A stretch of DNA of 64,000 nt from Paraconexibacter antarcticus (GCF_024220175.1 NZ_CP098502.1:4778514-4842513), one strand, 5' to 3'; positions 16,973 to 26,055 are shown, counted from the stretch's first letter. The notes: generated by a model from the letters alone, not told the origin. A program made the numbers and translations.

Positions 16973-19900
16973 ATGTCCTTCACCCCGCACAGGTCCTCCG
17001 TCGCGTCGCCGCCCGGATCGCAGACGCAGACGCTCAACGAGTGGGTCGTCGCGCGGCCGCGCCTGCGCCGCCGGATCGCGGATCTCGTCGGTCGCTTCGG
17101 CGTCGTGTGGGTGCTCGGCTCCGCCGGCTCGGGGAAGACGACCGCCGTCGCCGACGCGGTCGCCTCGCTCGGCCCGCCGACCGCGTGGCTCACCCTCGAC
17201 GCCACCGACGCGGCCCCGGGCCGGCTGCTCCTCGAGCTCGAGCGGACGCTGCACGAGGCCCTGCCGGAGCTGCCGCCGGTCGCCACGCAGGCGCTCGCGG
17301 CCAAGGTCCCCCACATCGAGGCGGCCGGATACCTCGCGGCGGCGCTCGCCGGCCGCCCGGTCGTCGTCGTGCTCGACGAGGTCGAGAAGCTCGCCGACGC
17401 CGAGCCGGCTCGTGTCGTCCTGTCCGCGTTCGTGCGGGCGCTGGATCCCGCGGTCCGTGTCGTCCTCATCTCACGGCGCGACATGTCGCTGCACCTCGGC
17501 GGCACGCGTGAGGTCGGCGGCATCGGCTACGTCGCCGAGCGCGACCTCGCGTTCACCGTGACCGAGGCGGCGCAGGTGCTCGAGGGGCTGAACCGCGGCG
17601 ACACCACCGCAGAGGACGTCGTCGAGGCGACGGGCGGCTGGGTCGCCGGCGTCCTCTTCGAGGCCTGGCGATCAGCCGACCACCCGCACGGCGCGGGCGG
17701 CGAGGCGGACGCGCTCAGCGGCTACCTCGCCTCGGAGATCATGGCGCAGCTCGACCCGGCGCAGCAGTGGTTCCTCGTCGCGACGTCGGTGCTGCGCGAG
17801 GTCACCGCGGACACGGCGGGCCGCCTGGGGCAGGCGGACGCGCGCGAGCTCATCGCCGGCCTGCGCACCCACCACATCCCCGTGTGGTTTTCCGACGACG
17901 GGGCCGCGCTGCGCTGCCACCCGCGCTTCCGCGAGTTCCTCCGCCGGCGGCTCGACGACCACGGCGGGCCGGACGCCCGGGCGCTCCACGTCGCGCACGG
18001 CCACCTGCTGCTCGAGGACGGGAAGGCCGCCGACGCGGTGGACGCGTTCCTCGAGGGCCGCGATCTCGACGCGGCGACGGCGGCCGCCGAGGTCGCCATC
18101 CCGGAGGTGCTCCGCCGCGGCGACGTCGCGGTCGCCGCGCGCTGGCTGCGTGCGCTGCGCCCGGCGGCGATCGAGGCCTCGGAGGTCCTCACCCGTGCCC
18201 GCCTGGCCGTCGCGCTCGAGCGCGAGGCGTGGGCCCGCGGCGCGGCGACCGCCGACCACCTGCTGCAGATGCTCCGTGCCCGGACCGGTGAGGACCCGGT
18301 CCTCGAGCCCGGCCTCGCCGGCACGATCGGCACGTGCTACCTGCACGTGGGCCGCTTCGACGACGTCCTCGCGGTCGTCGAGGCGTCCCGCCCGGGCCCC
18401 GCACGGGACACCTGGCGCTTCGCGCTCGGGCTCGACTGCACCGACCGTCCCGAGCACTACCGCGACCGTCCCCCCGACCGCGGGGAGACCGTCGACGGCC
18501 TGCTCCACCGCTACGACTTCATGCACGGGCGCTTCGGCAAGCTGCTGCAGGCCCGGCCCGCCCCCTGGGCCGCGGCCCGGTCGAGCCGCGTCGCCGCGCT
18601 CAGCGCGGTCGGGCGCTACGCCGAGGCGCTCGCCCTCCTGGAGGAGTGGCCGGCGATCGACCAGTCGCCCGCGATGACGCGCATCTACGTCGAGCTCATG
18701 GTCGACCTCGGCCGCGCCGACGAGGCGCGCGCCGCGCTCGAGCGCGGCCGCGAGGTCGCCCTCCGCTCGAGCCCCTACTGCGCGCTCCTGCACGACCTGC
18801 TCGAGGCGATGGTCGCCCTCCGGGTGGACGGTGACGTCGCCACCGCCCGCCGCGCGCTCGACCGCGTCGAGGAGGACCCGACGGCGAGCCGGCGCTCGCG
18901 GGTCGTCGACCAGATCGCGTTGTGGCGGGGACTCTGCGGCCTGATCGAGGAGGACGACGAGACCGCCGCCTACCACCTGCGCCGCGCGGTCGCGACGATG
19001 CGCGAGTGGGACCGGCAGCGGCTGATGCCCACCGCCGCGGTCTACCTCGCCGAGGCGGAGTGGCGGCTCGGCGACGAGGCGGCCGCCGACGAGGCCGCCG
19101 ACCAGGCCCTCGCGGCCGCGCGGATCCAGGAGTCCGACCACCTGCTCCTGCAGGCGCTGCACGACTACCCCGCCGTGCTGTCCCGGCGGCTCGACGCCGA
19201 GGCGGAGCCCGACTCCCCGTGGCACGCGCTCGGGCGGGCGCTGCTGATCGACCGGCGCTCGTCGGGCGTCGAGGCCTCGACGGCCACGCACATCCAGGAG
19301 TTCGGGCCGCCGGCGATCATGCACGGCCCGCGGCCCGTCGACCCGCGGCTGAGCCGGAGCTTCGAGGTGCTAGCGCACCTCGCGGCGCACGGCGGCGGCG
19401 CGTCGAAGGCCCAGCTGCTCGCCGACCTGTTCGGCGGCCAGACCGACGACAAGACCCGGGCCTACCTGCGCCAGGCGCTCAAGCGGCTGCGCGACGCGCT
19501 CCCCTCCGAGGCGCTGCTCGCGGCCGACGGCCCGGACGTCACCTGGACCGGCGGCGCGCTGACGAGCGACTCGGTCCTGTTCGAGGAGGCGGTCGGGCAG
19601 GCCCTGCGCCTCCACGGCCGCGAGCGCCTCGAGGCGGACCTGCGCGCGCTCGCCGCGAGCGAGCGCGGCGAGTACTTCCCGGGATCCTCGTCGGCGTGGA
19701 TCCAGGAGCGCCGGGACGAGCTGCAGCGGACGGCGACCGACGTCCGCCTCGACGCCGCGAAGATCGCCTTCGACCTCGGGGAGCTCGAGCGCGCGCAGGC
19801 GCAGACCGACCTCGTGCTCCGCGACGACCCCTACCGGGAGAGCGCGTGGCGCCTGGCGATGCGGATCGCGGCGGCGATGGGCGACGACGACCGCGTCATC

Positions 19901-19993
19901 TCGCTGTACCGCCGCTGTCGCGAGCGGCTGGCGGACCTGCCGACGGAGCCCGCCGCCTCCACCCAGCGGCTGCTCGCGCAGCTGCGACGGTGA
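16973..19993 (+). CDS. Large AAA/TPR regulator with C-terminal winged-helix/BTAD (SARP-type) domain
   Basis: 1006 residues. Walker A GSAGSGKTT (49-57) and Walker B VVVLDE (130-136) of a STAND-type ATPase, then long TPR-like helical repeats (about 330-760), and from about 785 a winged helix (SFEVLAHLAAHGGGASKAQLLADLF) plus a BTAD module ending YRESAWRLAMRIAAAMGDDDRVISLYRRCRE. In classical SARPs the DNA-binding/BTAD part is N-terminal; here it is C-terminal, as in MalT-like large activators. It diverges from the transporter operon and is the obvious candidate to bind the 11-bp repeats. A shorter start is favoured because ATG 16973 directly precedes the conserved part. Confidence 0.85.
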   Translation: MSFTPHRSSVASPPGSQTQTLNEWVVARPRLRRRIADLVGRFGVVWVLGSAGSGKTTAVADAVASLGPPTAWLTLDATDAAPGRLLLELERTLHEALPELPPVATQALAAKVPHIEAAGYLAAALAGRPVVVVLDEVEKLADAEPARVVLSAFVRALDPAVRVVLISRRDMSLHLGGTREVGGIGYVAERDLAFTVTEAAQVLEGLNRGDTTAEDVVEATGGWVAGVLFEAWRSADHPHGAGGEADALSGYLASEIMAQLDPAQQWFLVATSVLREVTADTAGRLGQADARELIAGLRTHHIPVWFSDDGAALRCHPRFREFLRRRLDDHGGPDARALHVAHGHLLLEDGKAADAVDAFLEGRDLDAATAAAEVAIPEVLRRGDVAVAARWLRALRPAAIEASEVLTRARLAVALEREAWARGAATADHLLQMLRARTGEDPVLEPGLAGTIGTCYLHVGRFDDVLAVVEASRPGPARDTWRFALGLDCTDRPEHYRDRPPDRGETVDGLLHRYDFMHGRFGKLLQARPAPWAAARSSRVAALSAVGRYAEALALLEEWPAIDQSPAMTRIYVELMVDLGRADEARAALERGREVALRSSPYCALLHDLLEAMVALRVDGDVATARRALDRVEEDPTASRRSRVVDQIALWRGLCGLIEEDDETAAYHLRRAVATMREWDRQRLMPTAAVYLAEAEWRLGDEAAADEAADQALAAARIQESDHLLLQALHDYPAVLSRRLDAEAEPDSPWHALGRALLIDRRSSGVEASTATHIQEFGPPAIMHGPRPVDPRLSRSFEVLAHLAAHGGGASKAQLLADLFGGQTDDKTRAYLRQALKRLRDALPSEALLAADGPDVTWTGGALTSDSVLFEEAVGQALRLHGRERLEADLRALAASERGEYFPGSSSAWIQERRDELQRTATDVRLDAAKIAFDLGELERAQAQTDLVLRDDPYRESAWRLAMRIAAAMGDDDRVISLYRRCRERLADLPTEPAASTQRLLAQLRR

Positions 19994-20003
19994 GACGGCG
20001 GCC

Positions 20004-20032
20004 ACGCGGCGACAGGGGCCGCCCGGCCGCGT
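20004..20032. terminator. Hairpin between convergent genes
   Basis: ACGCGGC (20004-20010) and GCCGCGT (20026-20032) can pair, in the 49-bp gap between the convergent regulator and GNAT genes. No T tract; call rests on position and pairing. Confidence 0.35.
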
Positions 20033-20042
20033 CTGTCTGCCG

Positions 20043-20492
20043 CTACAGGCGGATGCGGCGCGTGTCCTCGTCGTTGGGCCCGAAGCCCATGAGCGAGGCC
20101 ATCTTCAGACCGCCGGTCTGCGACGGCTGGACGATGAGCTCGGCGTCGGCGGCCCCACCTTCGCGCGCGATCCTCAGCGCCTCCTCGGTGAGCGCGCGGC
20201 CGATGCCGCGGCCGCTGCGGGCGACGGCGACGTCCTCGAGCCAGGCCCGCACGCCCGTGGGCAGGCTGTAGAGCGCGACGGTCATCATCCCGACGATCTC
20301 CTCGTCGTCGTCGCGGGCGATGATGAGCCGCGTGCTCGGGTTGTCGACGATGCGCTGCACGTCCGCGACGGTCGGCGTCTGGCTGTACCGCGGCAATCGC
20401 CGGGCGAGCATCCCCAGGGCGCTCGCGATCTCCTCCGAGGCCGTTGTGACCTCACTCACCTTCACCGGTGCCTGCGGCATGGCCGTGCTCAT
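20043..20492 (-). CDS. GNAT family N-acetyltransferase
   Basis: 149 residues. Acetyl-CoA-binding motif A is seen in WLEDVAVARSGRGIGRALTEEALRIAREGG, preceded by IVGMMTVALYSLPTGVRAWL (central strands) and followed by MASLMGFGPNDEDTRRIRL. The substrate (amine of a small molecule or protein) is not predictable. ATG 20492 gives the usual family length; a Met five codons later is an alternative. Stands alone. Confidence 0.85.
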   Translation of the reverse strand: MSTAMPQAPVKVSEVTTASEEIASALGMLARRLPRYSQTPTVADVQRIVDNPSTRLIIARDDDEEIVGMMTVALYSLPTGVRAWLEDVAVARSGRGIGRALTEEALRIAREGGAADAELIVQPSQTGGLKMASLMGFGPNDEDTRRIRL

Positions 20493-20566
20493 CGCACCGC
20501 CCACCAGTCTGCCCGAATGACGTCCATCATCAGCTCCCGTCCGACGTGGTTGAGGTACGACCGACG

Positions 20567-20908
20567 CTAACGGAATCTGGCGCGCCCACGCAACCCGCGC
20601 GGCCTGTTCGCGGACGCCCGCAGGTTCGCCGGGGCCGCCTTGATCCAGCCGCGCGCGAGCGCGGTGGCCCACGGCGCGTCCTCCCGGCACACGAGGGTCG
20701 TCGCGTCCCACTGCGCGCGCCCGCGACCCGGGCGGAGCGGCAGGCAGAGCCAGTCGCCGACGACGAGGTACGCCGGCGCCGGCTTCAACCGCGCCCACGA
20801 CGGCGGCCGGCGGCGGACGCGGCCCTCGAGCGTGTGTAGCCGCTGCAGCTCCCGCCGCGCCGCCGGGCGGTCACCGCGCACCGCGGCGCGCTCGAGCAGG
20901 CGGTCCAC
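20567..20908 (-). CDS. Hypothetical basic protein, start uncertain
   Basis: 113 residues from GTG 20908, very Arg/Pro/Ala-rich; recognisable order only in LKPAPAYLVVGDWLCLPLRPGR and ARGWIKAAPANLRASAN. The same frame stays open upstream to a TAG near 20994 and reads VGFTDHAVDRLLERAA just before the chosen start, but without ATG/GTG/TTG, so the true N-terminus may be lost. I do not recognise it; it could be a decaying gene. Confidence 0.4.
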   Translation of the reverse strand: MDRLLERAAVRGDRPAARRELQRLHTLEGRVRRRPPSWARLKPAPAYLVVGDWLCLPLRPGRGRAQWDATTLVCREDAPWATALARGWIKAAPANLRASANRPRGLRGRARFR

Positions 20909-21033
20909 CGCGTGGTCGGTGAAGCCGACGCTCGTCGCGACGGGGCGCCCGCGCCACCACCGCCGCAGCCGTTCGAGCAGCGCCGCGATGACCTACCGCC
21001 CCGCGTCCGGATCCGGGCCGCCCCCCGGCGGTG

Positions 21034-21789
21034 TCACCGGGTGCGGGCCGGCGGGGTGCGGGCGAGCAGGGCCTCGAGCGCGGCGAAGTGCTGCTCGGCG
21101 GCGTCCTCGTCGTAGGCGGCGGTGTCGGACATCGTGTAGCCGTGGGCCGCGCCGGTGAAGCGGTGCGTCGTGTGGGTGACGCCCGCCGCGTCGAGCGCGG
21201 CGTCGATCGTCGCGATCTGCTCGGGGGTCATGTTCTGGTCGTTGTCGGCGTGGCCGAGGTAGAGCTCGGCCGCGATGCCCGCGGCACTCAGGTGGGGGCT
21301 GTCCGGCTCGCCGGTGGCGACGCCGCCGGCGTGGAAGCAGCCCGCCGCCGCGACCCGGCCGGGCTCGGCGGCCGCGAGCCGGAAGGCGAACCGCCCGCCG
21401 ATGCAGTAGCCGGTGAGCCCCAGCGGGCCGGGCGCCGCGTGCTGCTGCAGCGCGTCGAGGTAGGCCCTGCCGTCGGCCTCCATGTTCGCCTTCGTGAAGT
21501 CCGCGAGCATCGGGCCGAGCTGCGTCATGAACGCCGCGCGCGCGTCGGGGTCGGCGAGGTCGGGCGTCGGGAGGACGGGCGCCCGGCCGTGGCGGTAGAG
21601 GATGTTCGGCGCGAGCACGACGTAGCCCCAGCTCGCGACCCGGTCGGCCATGGCCTTCGTGCGATCGCGGAGGCCGATGGCGTCGATGAGGAAGAGCACC
21701 CCCGGCAGCTCATCGCCGGTCTCGGGGCGGGTCAGGTAGGCGTCGGCCGTGCCGTCGGGGGTGGGGACGTCGACCATCGCGGAGCGCAT
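21034..21789 (-). CDS. Dienelactone hydrolase family protein
   Basis: 251 residues with alpha/beta-hydrolase fold. Catalytic Cys in LTGYCIGGRFAFRLA (G-x-C-x-G-G of dienelactone hydrolases), Asp in LGHADNDQNMTPEQI and His in FTGAAHGYTMSD form the triad. LPGVLFLIDAIGLRDRTKAMADRVASWGYVVLAPN is the typical first half. Members open lactones in aromatic-ring degradation or act as general esterases. Separated by 39 bp from a hypothetical gene on the same strand. Confidence 0.9.
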   Translation of the reverse strand: MRSAMVDVPTPDGTADAYLTRPETGDELPGVLFLIDAIGLRDRTKAMADRVASWGYVVLAPNILYRHGRAPVLPTPDLADPDARAAFMTQLGPMLADFTKANMEADGRAYLDALQQHAAPGPLGLTGYCIGGRFAFRLAAAEPGRVAAAGCFHAGGVATGEPDSPHLSAAGIAAELYLGHADNDQNMTPEQIATIDAALDAAGVTHTTHRFTGAAHGYTMSDTAAYDEDAAEQHFAALEALLARTPPARTR

Positions 21790-21828
21790 GTCGTGAGGAT
21801 CGCAGGCCGGCGCCCGGCCCAGGTCCGC

Positions 21829-22239
21829 TCAGTCGGCGTAGGTGCCCTGGTGGGCGAGCAGGTGCTTCCACTCGCCGGCCGGCAGCCGCAGGACCGTCGT
21901 GCCGATCGTCAGCGTCTGCTCCTCCGGGCGGTCGGCGCGCGGGGCGACGGTGATGGGCACCGTGCTCTCCGTGCCGTCGGCGTGGTCCTGCAGGGCGGCG
22001 CTCGTCTTCGCGCCGCCCGGCTCGGCGGCGAGGTCGGTGAGCCACTTCCAGTCCTCCGCCTCGACGATCGCGTCCCGCTGGCCGTGCTCGGTCGTGAACG
22101 ACAGGCAGATCGGGTCGGGACCGACGATCTTCACGAGCGCCGGGCCGGCGGCCTGGCCGGCGGGCTGCTCGAGCACCGCGGCGGCGCAGCCGTGGGCGTG
22201 GGCGTACGTGCGATGCTCGGCGATGTCCTCAGAGGTCAT
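21829..22239 (-). CDS. Hypothetical cytosolic protein
   Basis: 136 residues, acidic, no signal peptide, no recognised motif. Mixed alpha/beta with VKIVGPDPICLSFTTEHGQRDAIVEAEDWKWL and a terminal LRLPAGEWKHLLAHQGTYAD. It precedes the dienelactone hydrolase gene on the same strand and may be co-transcribed with it. Confidence 0.65.
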   Translation of the reverse strand: MTSEDIAEHRTYAHAHGCAAAVLEQPAGQAAGPALVKIVGPDPICLSFTTEHGQRDAIVEAEDWKWLTDLAAEPGGAKTSAALQDHADGTESTVPITVAPRADRPEEQTLTIGTTVLRLPAGEWKHLLAHQGTYAD

Positions 22240-22326
22240 CTGACGAGGCTACCGGGACGCCAGGGCGTCTCCACGTGACGTCGCCCCTTTTTCCCGCGGG
22301 GCGTTCGTGCGGGTCCGGCGCCCGAC

Positions 22327-22361
22327 GGCGGATCGTGGTTGCCGAGCGCCACCGATCCGCC
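22327..22361. terminator. Hairpin downstream of the methyltransferase gene
   Basis: GGCGGATCGTGG pairs almost perfectly with CCACCGATCCGCC across an 10-nt loop, in the 288-bp gap between the start of the hypothetical gene (22239) and the end of the methyltransferase (22528). A second GGCGGATTGTGGCC copy lies about 110 bp to the right. The rest of this gap holds nothing I can name. Confidence 0.4.
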
Positions 22362-22527
22362 ACCCAGGAAGGGCCCGGCGACCGGTCGCCGCGGCGGCCA
22401 GGTCGCGGCTGTGGCCGGGACGCCCGCGCGGCCGAGGCGGATTGTGGCCAGGGCGGCGGGCGGCGGTTCTCTGTCGTTGCGCAGGCGCGTGATGGTGATG
22501 GAGTGCAGGGGATCACCGCGTCCTCCC

Positions 22528-23340
22528 TCAGCACTGCACGCTGACTCGCAAGTAGGTGGCCGGAATGGAGGTCCCGACCGCGCTCGTGTTCTGCTGTGCG
22601 AACAACTCCTCGAGCTCTGCCCGCAGCTCAGCCTCCCGCCCCGCCGCGGCCGCCGCGGCGATCGCGTTCATGGTCGGTGCGTAGTACTCCGTGAATCGGG
22701 CGAGCACGGCGGACGGGGGTTCGGGGGAGCGGAAGGTGAAGGTGGCCTCCTCGCACCTGACGTCCCGCGGGCTGACCCCAGCACCCGCGAACCGCTCGGT
22801 CACGGTCTCGGGCTGACCCCAGGCCATCGGGCTGACGAAACCCTCGGGCGGCGGCGGCGCGTAGGCGGAGCTGATGCGCAGGAGCTGCGCCACCAGCGTG
22901 GGGTCGCCGGGGATCCAGTTGCCCATGACCACGCGGCCTCCGGGGCGGGTCACCCGCACGAGCTCACGGGCGACGTCGTCAGGGTGGGGGGCGAACATCG
23001 CGCCGAAGACGGAGAGCACGAGGTCGTAGCGGCCGTCCGTGGCGCCTTGCAGCTCACAGGCGTCGCCCTGCTCGAAGCGGCAGCGGTCCAGCCCGAGCTT
23101 CTGCGCCCGTGCGTTGCCTGCGGCCACGAGGTTCGCGGCGATGTCGACGCCGAGCACGGTCGCACCGGCCTGCGCGGCCGGTATCGCCGTCGTGCCGTCG
23201 CCGCAGCCGACGTCGAGCACATCCGTCTCGGGCCCGACTCCGAGGTCACGCACGAGCTCCTCGCCGCTCTCGCGCATCGTGGCCGCCACGCGGGTGAAGT
23301 CGCCCTTCTCCCACAGTGCTCTGTTCGCGTTCATCTTCAC
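22528..23340 (-). CDS. Class I SAM-dependent methyltransferase
   Basis: 270 residues. SAM motif I VLDVGCGDGTTAIPAAQAGATVLGVDIA, motif II around QGDACELQGATDGRYDLVLSVFGAMFAP and motif III ELVRVTRPGGRVVMGNWIPG. The C-terminal half (TVTERFAGAGVSPRDVRCEEATFTF) resembles UbiE/COQ5-like enzymes acting on small hydrophobic substrates. Starts with GTG overlapping the stop of the FAD oxidoreductase (GTGA), so the two are co-translated and both are probably repressed by the divergent TetR protein. Confidence 0.85.
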   Translation of the reverse strand: MKMNANRALWEKGDFTRVAATMRESGEELVRDLGVGPETDVLDVGCGDGTTAIPAAQAGATVLGVDIAANLVAAGNARAQKLGLDRCRFEQGDACELQGATDGRYDLVLSVFGAMFAPHPDDVARELVRVTRPGGRVVMGNWIPGDPTLVAQLLRISSAYAPPPPEGFVSPMAWGQPETVTERFAGAGVSPRDVRCEEATFTFRSPEPPSAVLARFTEYYAPTMNAIAAAAAAGREAELRAELEELFAQQNTSAVGTSIPATYLRVSVQC

Positions 23341-24716
23341 TGCCTTTCGCTTGGTGGATGCGGCATGGCGTCGAGCCGCCCGATGGCGGCGCCCACGTTG
23401 GTGACGTACCGCTGAACGGCATCGCGGACCACCGGCGTGTGGGCGTGCTTCGGGAGCGCGGCGAGAAGGTTGAGCCGGGTGCCGGCCACCCAGGTGGCGA
23501 GCTCACGGTCGGACGCCCAACGGTGCTCCACGCGCCACGTGGCGGCACACATCCGCGGCCAGTCGCGGATGCTGCGCGGGTACGGGTTGGACGTACAGAG
23601 CCGGTTGTTGTCGGTGTCCTCACCGCCGCGGGACTCCACGTGGCCGATGAGCGCAGCGTTGAAGCTCGGCGAGTTGTGACGGACCTGCTGGAGCACGATG
23701 CGGCCCGGCTGGAAGACGGGCCGTGCCGGGGCATCGTTGAGCCCCCGTGCCGTGCAGTCGACGTGGATGACCGAAGCGTCGGTCGGGATCTCCCCGCGCT
23801 CCAGCCGGATGCGGTCGGCCTCGATGCGCCGGACGTGTCCCAGCCGGACGACGTCGTCGATCTCGCGCAGCGCTTCGAGCTCGCCGCTGCTGAGCATCGC
23901 GGCGCGGTACATGTCCGCAGGGGCCGACGGATCGATGCGCAGCAGGCGTCCGCCGCTCTCGAGACGCTCGAGCATCTCCTGGAGGTCGGTCGCCTGGGCC
24001 GCCGCCTCCGCATCGAGGGCGATCCCGGCCATGGTTGCGCCCACCTGGTCGAGCGGCTGAAAGTCGCGACGGTCGTGGAACCACGCATCGCGCGGCCGGA
24101 TCCAGCGGATGCGGTCGGGCCCGACGTTCTCGCTCAGCAGCCAGGTGCAGGCATCGACCGCCGTCTTGCCGGCACCGATCACGGTGTACCGGGCTCCGGT
24201 CCGGACGCTCTCGGGCAGCTGGTGGATGCCGGTCACGGTGGCGCCCGGGGCAACGTCGAACGGCGGAGCATGCGTGGCGGGCACCGAAGCCTCGAGGTAC
24301 CGCGCGTCGACGACCTTCCGGCGCACGGTGATGCGCCGCTGCCCTCCGCGCCCGTCACGGATCAGCTCTGCGCCGGCCTCGGCGCCCAGGTGCTCGTGGC
24401 CGGTCAGGATCCGTGTCCGTCCGGAGGCGACGAGGCGCCCGGCCACCGCATCGAAGTAGCGGTGCAGCTCCGGCCCGCTGGCGCGTTCGTAGAAGCCTTC
24501 CTCGTCGAGGCGATCCTCACCGAGAGGCATCGAGCTCACGCCGTAGAAGGCCGACGGCGTGTGCAGACGGACGAAGGAGTACGCGTCGCGCCAGTGTCCA
24601 CCCACCGCGGGGCGGCGATCTACGAGCGTGACATCGACGTCGGTCCCCGCGGTCAGGGCGTCGGCGAACGCGAGGCCGCTCGCCCCGGCGCCCACGATCA
24701 GATAGTCCGTCTGCAC
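23337..24716 (-). CDS. FAD-dependent NAD(P)-binding oxidoreductase (monooxygenase-like)
   Basis: 459 residues from GTG 24716, which has GGGGGG 4-9 bp upstream; the longer upstream frame overlaps the tetR promoter and is rejected. N-terminal FAD motif DYLIVGAGASGLAFADAL, then GGHWRDAYSFVRLHTPSAFYGV, and a second Rossmann motif YTVIGAGKTAVDACTWLLSE for NAD(P). The layout resembles flavin monooxygenases but the FxGxxxHxxxW fingerprint is not seen, so reductase or dehydrogenase activity is also possible. Operon with the methyltransferase. Confidence 0.8.
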   Translation of the reverse strand: MQTDYLIVGAGASGLAFADALTAGTDVDVTLVDRRPAVGGHWRDAYSFVRLHTPSAFYGVSSMPLGEDRLDEEGFYERASGPELHRYFDAVAGRLVASGRTRILTGHEHLGAEAGAELIRDGRGGQRRITVRRKVVDARYLEASVPATHAPPFDVAPGATVTGIHQLPESVRTGARYTVIGAGKTAVDACTWLLSENVGPDRIRWIRPRDAWFHDRRDFQPLDQVGATMAGIALDAEAAAQATDLQEMLERLESGGRLLRIDPSAPADMYRAAMLSSGELEALREIDDVVRLGHVRRIEADRIRLERGEIPTDASVIHVDCTARGLNDAPARPVFQPGRIVLQQVRHNSPSFNAALIGHVESRGGEDTDNNRLCTSNPYPRSIRDWPRMCAATWRVEHRWASDRELATWVAGTRLNLLAALPKHAHTPVVRDAVQRYVTNVGAAIGRLDAMPHPPSERQ

Positions 24717-24725
24717 CGGTCCCCC

Positions 24726-24782
24726 CTTTTCCGAAAAGCACGGTCGTTCTTTTCCGTGGGCGAGAGAATAGCACGCTCGTGC
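24726..24782. promoter_or_regulatory. Divergent promoter region with two inverted repeats
   Basis: CTTTTC-C-GAAAAG at 24726-24738 and GCACG-CT-CGTGC at 24771-24782 lie between the divergent FAD-oxidoreductase and tetR genes. A third related half, GCACGGTCGT, is at 24738-24747. Their place suits autoregulation by the TetR protein and control of the oxidoreductase operon. Confidence 0.5.
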
Positions 24783-24789
24783 CATTAGG

Positions 24790-25401
24790 ATGTGGGACAT
24801 GGTCCTGGACGAGGTGACCGGTGGTAAGGGAGCGCGCACTCGCGCACTCGTCCTGGACGAGGCCGCGCGTCTGGCCACCGTGGTGGGGCTCGACGGCCTG
24901 TCCGTGGGCGGGCTCGCCAAGGCCACCGGCTTGAGCAAGAGCGGCGTCTTCGCGCACTTCGGGTCCAAGCAGGAGCTTCAGATCGCGACGATCGAAAGGG
25001 CCCAGGCGATCTTCGTCGAGGAGGTGCTCCGTCCGGCGCTACGGGCTCCACGGGGGGTCGAGAGGCTTCGCGCCGCCTGCGAGGCGTTCCTGTCCCATGT
25101 GGAGCGCCGCGTCTTTCCCGGTGGCTGTTTCTTCTCCGCGGCCGCGGTCGACGTGGCGTCCTGGCCCGGGCCGGTGCGCGATGCCATCGCAGCACAGCGC
25201 CGCGAGTGGCTCGCGGCGCTCGAACGCCTCGCGCAGGAGGCGCACGCGCTGGGCGAACTCGAGGACGACGACCCCGCCCAGCTGGCGTTCGAGCTCCAGG
25301 CCCTCCTCGCCGGCGCCAACACCACCTTCGCGCTCGAAGGGGACCCGGCCGTCTTCGACCGGGCGCGCGCCGCCGTTGCTCGACGCCTCCGCGCGTCTTG
25401 A
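24790..25401 (+). CDS. TetR family transcriptional regulator
   Basis: 203 residues. N-terminal helix-turn-helix RALVLDEAARLATVVGLDGLSVGGLAKATGLSKSGVFAHFGSKQEL is characteristic; the C-terminal half (FLSHVERRVFPGGCFFSAAAVDVASWPGPVRDAI) matches the TetR_C group with a hydrophobic ligand pocket. Divergent from the oxidoreductase/methyltransferase operon, which it likely represses. ATG 24799 is an equally good start. Confidence 0.9.
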   Translation: MWDMVLDEVTGGKGARTRALVLDEAARLATVVGLDGLSVGGLAKATGLSKSGVFAHFGSKQELQIATIERAQAIFVEEVLRPALRAPRGVERLRAACEAFLSHVERRVFPGGCFFSAAAVDVASWPGPVRDAIAAQRREWLAALERLAQEAHALGELEDDDPAQLAFELQALLAGANTTFALEGDPAVFDRARAAVARRLRAS

Positions 25402-25472
25402 CCGCGGTCGCGATCGGCTCCTGCGCGGAGCCGCGCTGACCGGCGGCCGGCCGGCGCCGACACGCGGGCCCG

Positions 25473-25985
25473 TCAGGCGCCGTCCCCACCGTCCCGAACC
25501 GATCCCCAGAACCGCAGCCATTCGCGCTCATGGCCGATGCCGGCGTTGACCACCTGACGTAGGGCGAGCGGGGAGTCGGGTCCGAACGTGTCGCGGAGGG
25601 CCTCGTATTCGGCGAGCTTGGCCCCATGGAGCTCGACCTGCGCGTCCGCGAGAAGCGCGGTGGGCGCGCCGAACAGCAGTTGCAGCAGTGCTTCGTCGCG
25701 CAGCTGGGTGAACTCCGTCGTAGGTGTCTCGCGCCAGCGCGCGAGCGCGGCCCGACCGGCATCGGTCAGCACGAAGCGGCGTCGGCGGCGCCCGGACTCC
25801 TCGCGGCGCTCGGCGAGCAACCCGGCGGCGGCGAGTCGCTCGGGCTCCCGATAGACCTGATCGTGACGGAGCGACCACAGGTCCGACAACGGCTCGGCCA
25901 TCTTCTTGAGGTCATACGGGGTCGCCTCCCCGGCCTGCTCGAGCAGGCCGAGCACGAGGTGGGAGACCGGTCCGAGCGGTGGCAC
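25473..25985 (-). CDS. PadR family transcriptional regulator
   Basis: 170 residues: winged helix VSHLVLGLLEQAGEATPYDLKKMAEPLSDLWSLRHDQVYREPERLAAAGLL, wing RRRRFVLTDAGRAALARW and a C-terminal dimerisation helix region EYEALRDTFGPDSPLALRQVVNAGIGHEREWLRFW. PadR proteins are small-ligand repressors. It diverges from the carotenoid-oxygenase gene over an intergenic region with a perfect inverted repeat. Confidence 0.9.
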   Translation of the reverse strand: MPPLGPVSHLVLGLLEQAGEATPYDLKKMAEPLSDLWSLRHDQVYREPERLAAAGLLAERREESGRRRRRFVLTDAGRAALARWRETPTTEFTQLRDEALLQLLFGAPTALLADAQVELHGAKLAEYEALRDTFGPDSPLALRQVVNAGIGHEREWLRFWGSVRDGGDGA

Positions 25986-26015
25986 GTGACAATCCTCCCG
26001 TTATGACGGTAGCTT

Positions 26016-26042
26016 CGCAATGGTTGCAAATCCGCCATTGCG
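26016..26042. promoter_or_regulatory. Perfect 8-bp inverted repeat, candidate PadR operator
   Basis: CGCAATGG (26016-26023) and CCATTGCG (26035-26042) flank an 11-bp spacer containing GTTGCAA. The site is 14 bp before the carotenoid-oxygenase start and 31 bp before padR, where binding would block both. Confidence 0.6.
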
Positions 26043-26055
26043 GGGGGACTGTCCG

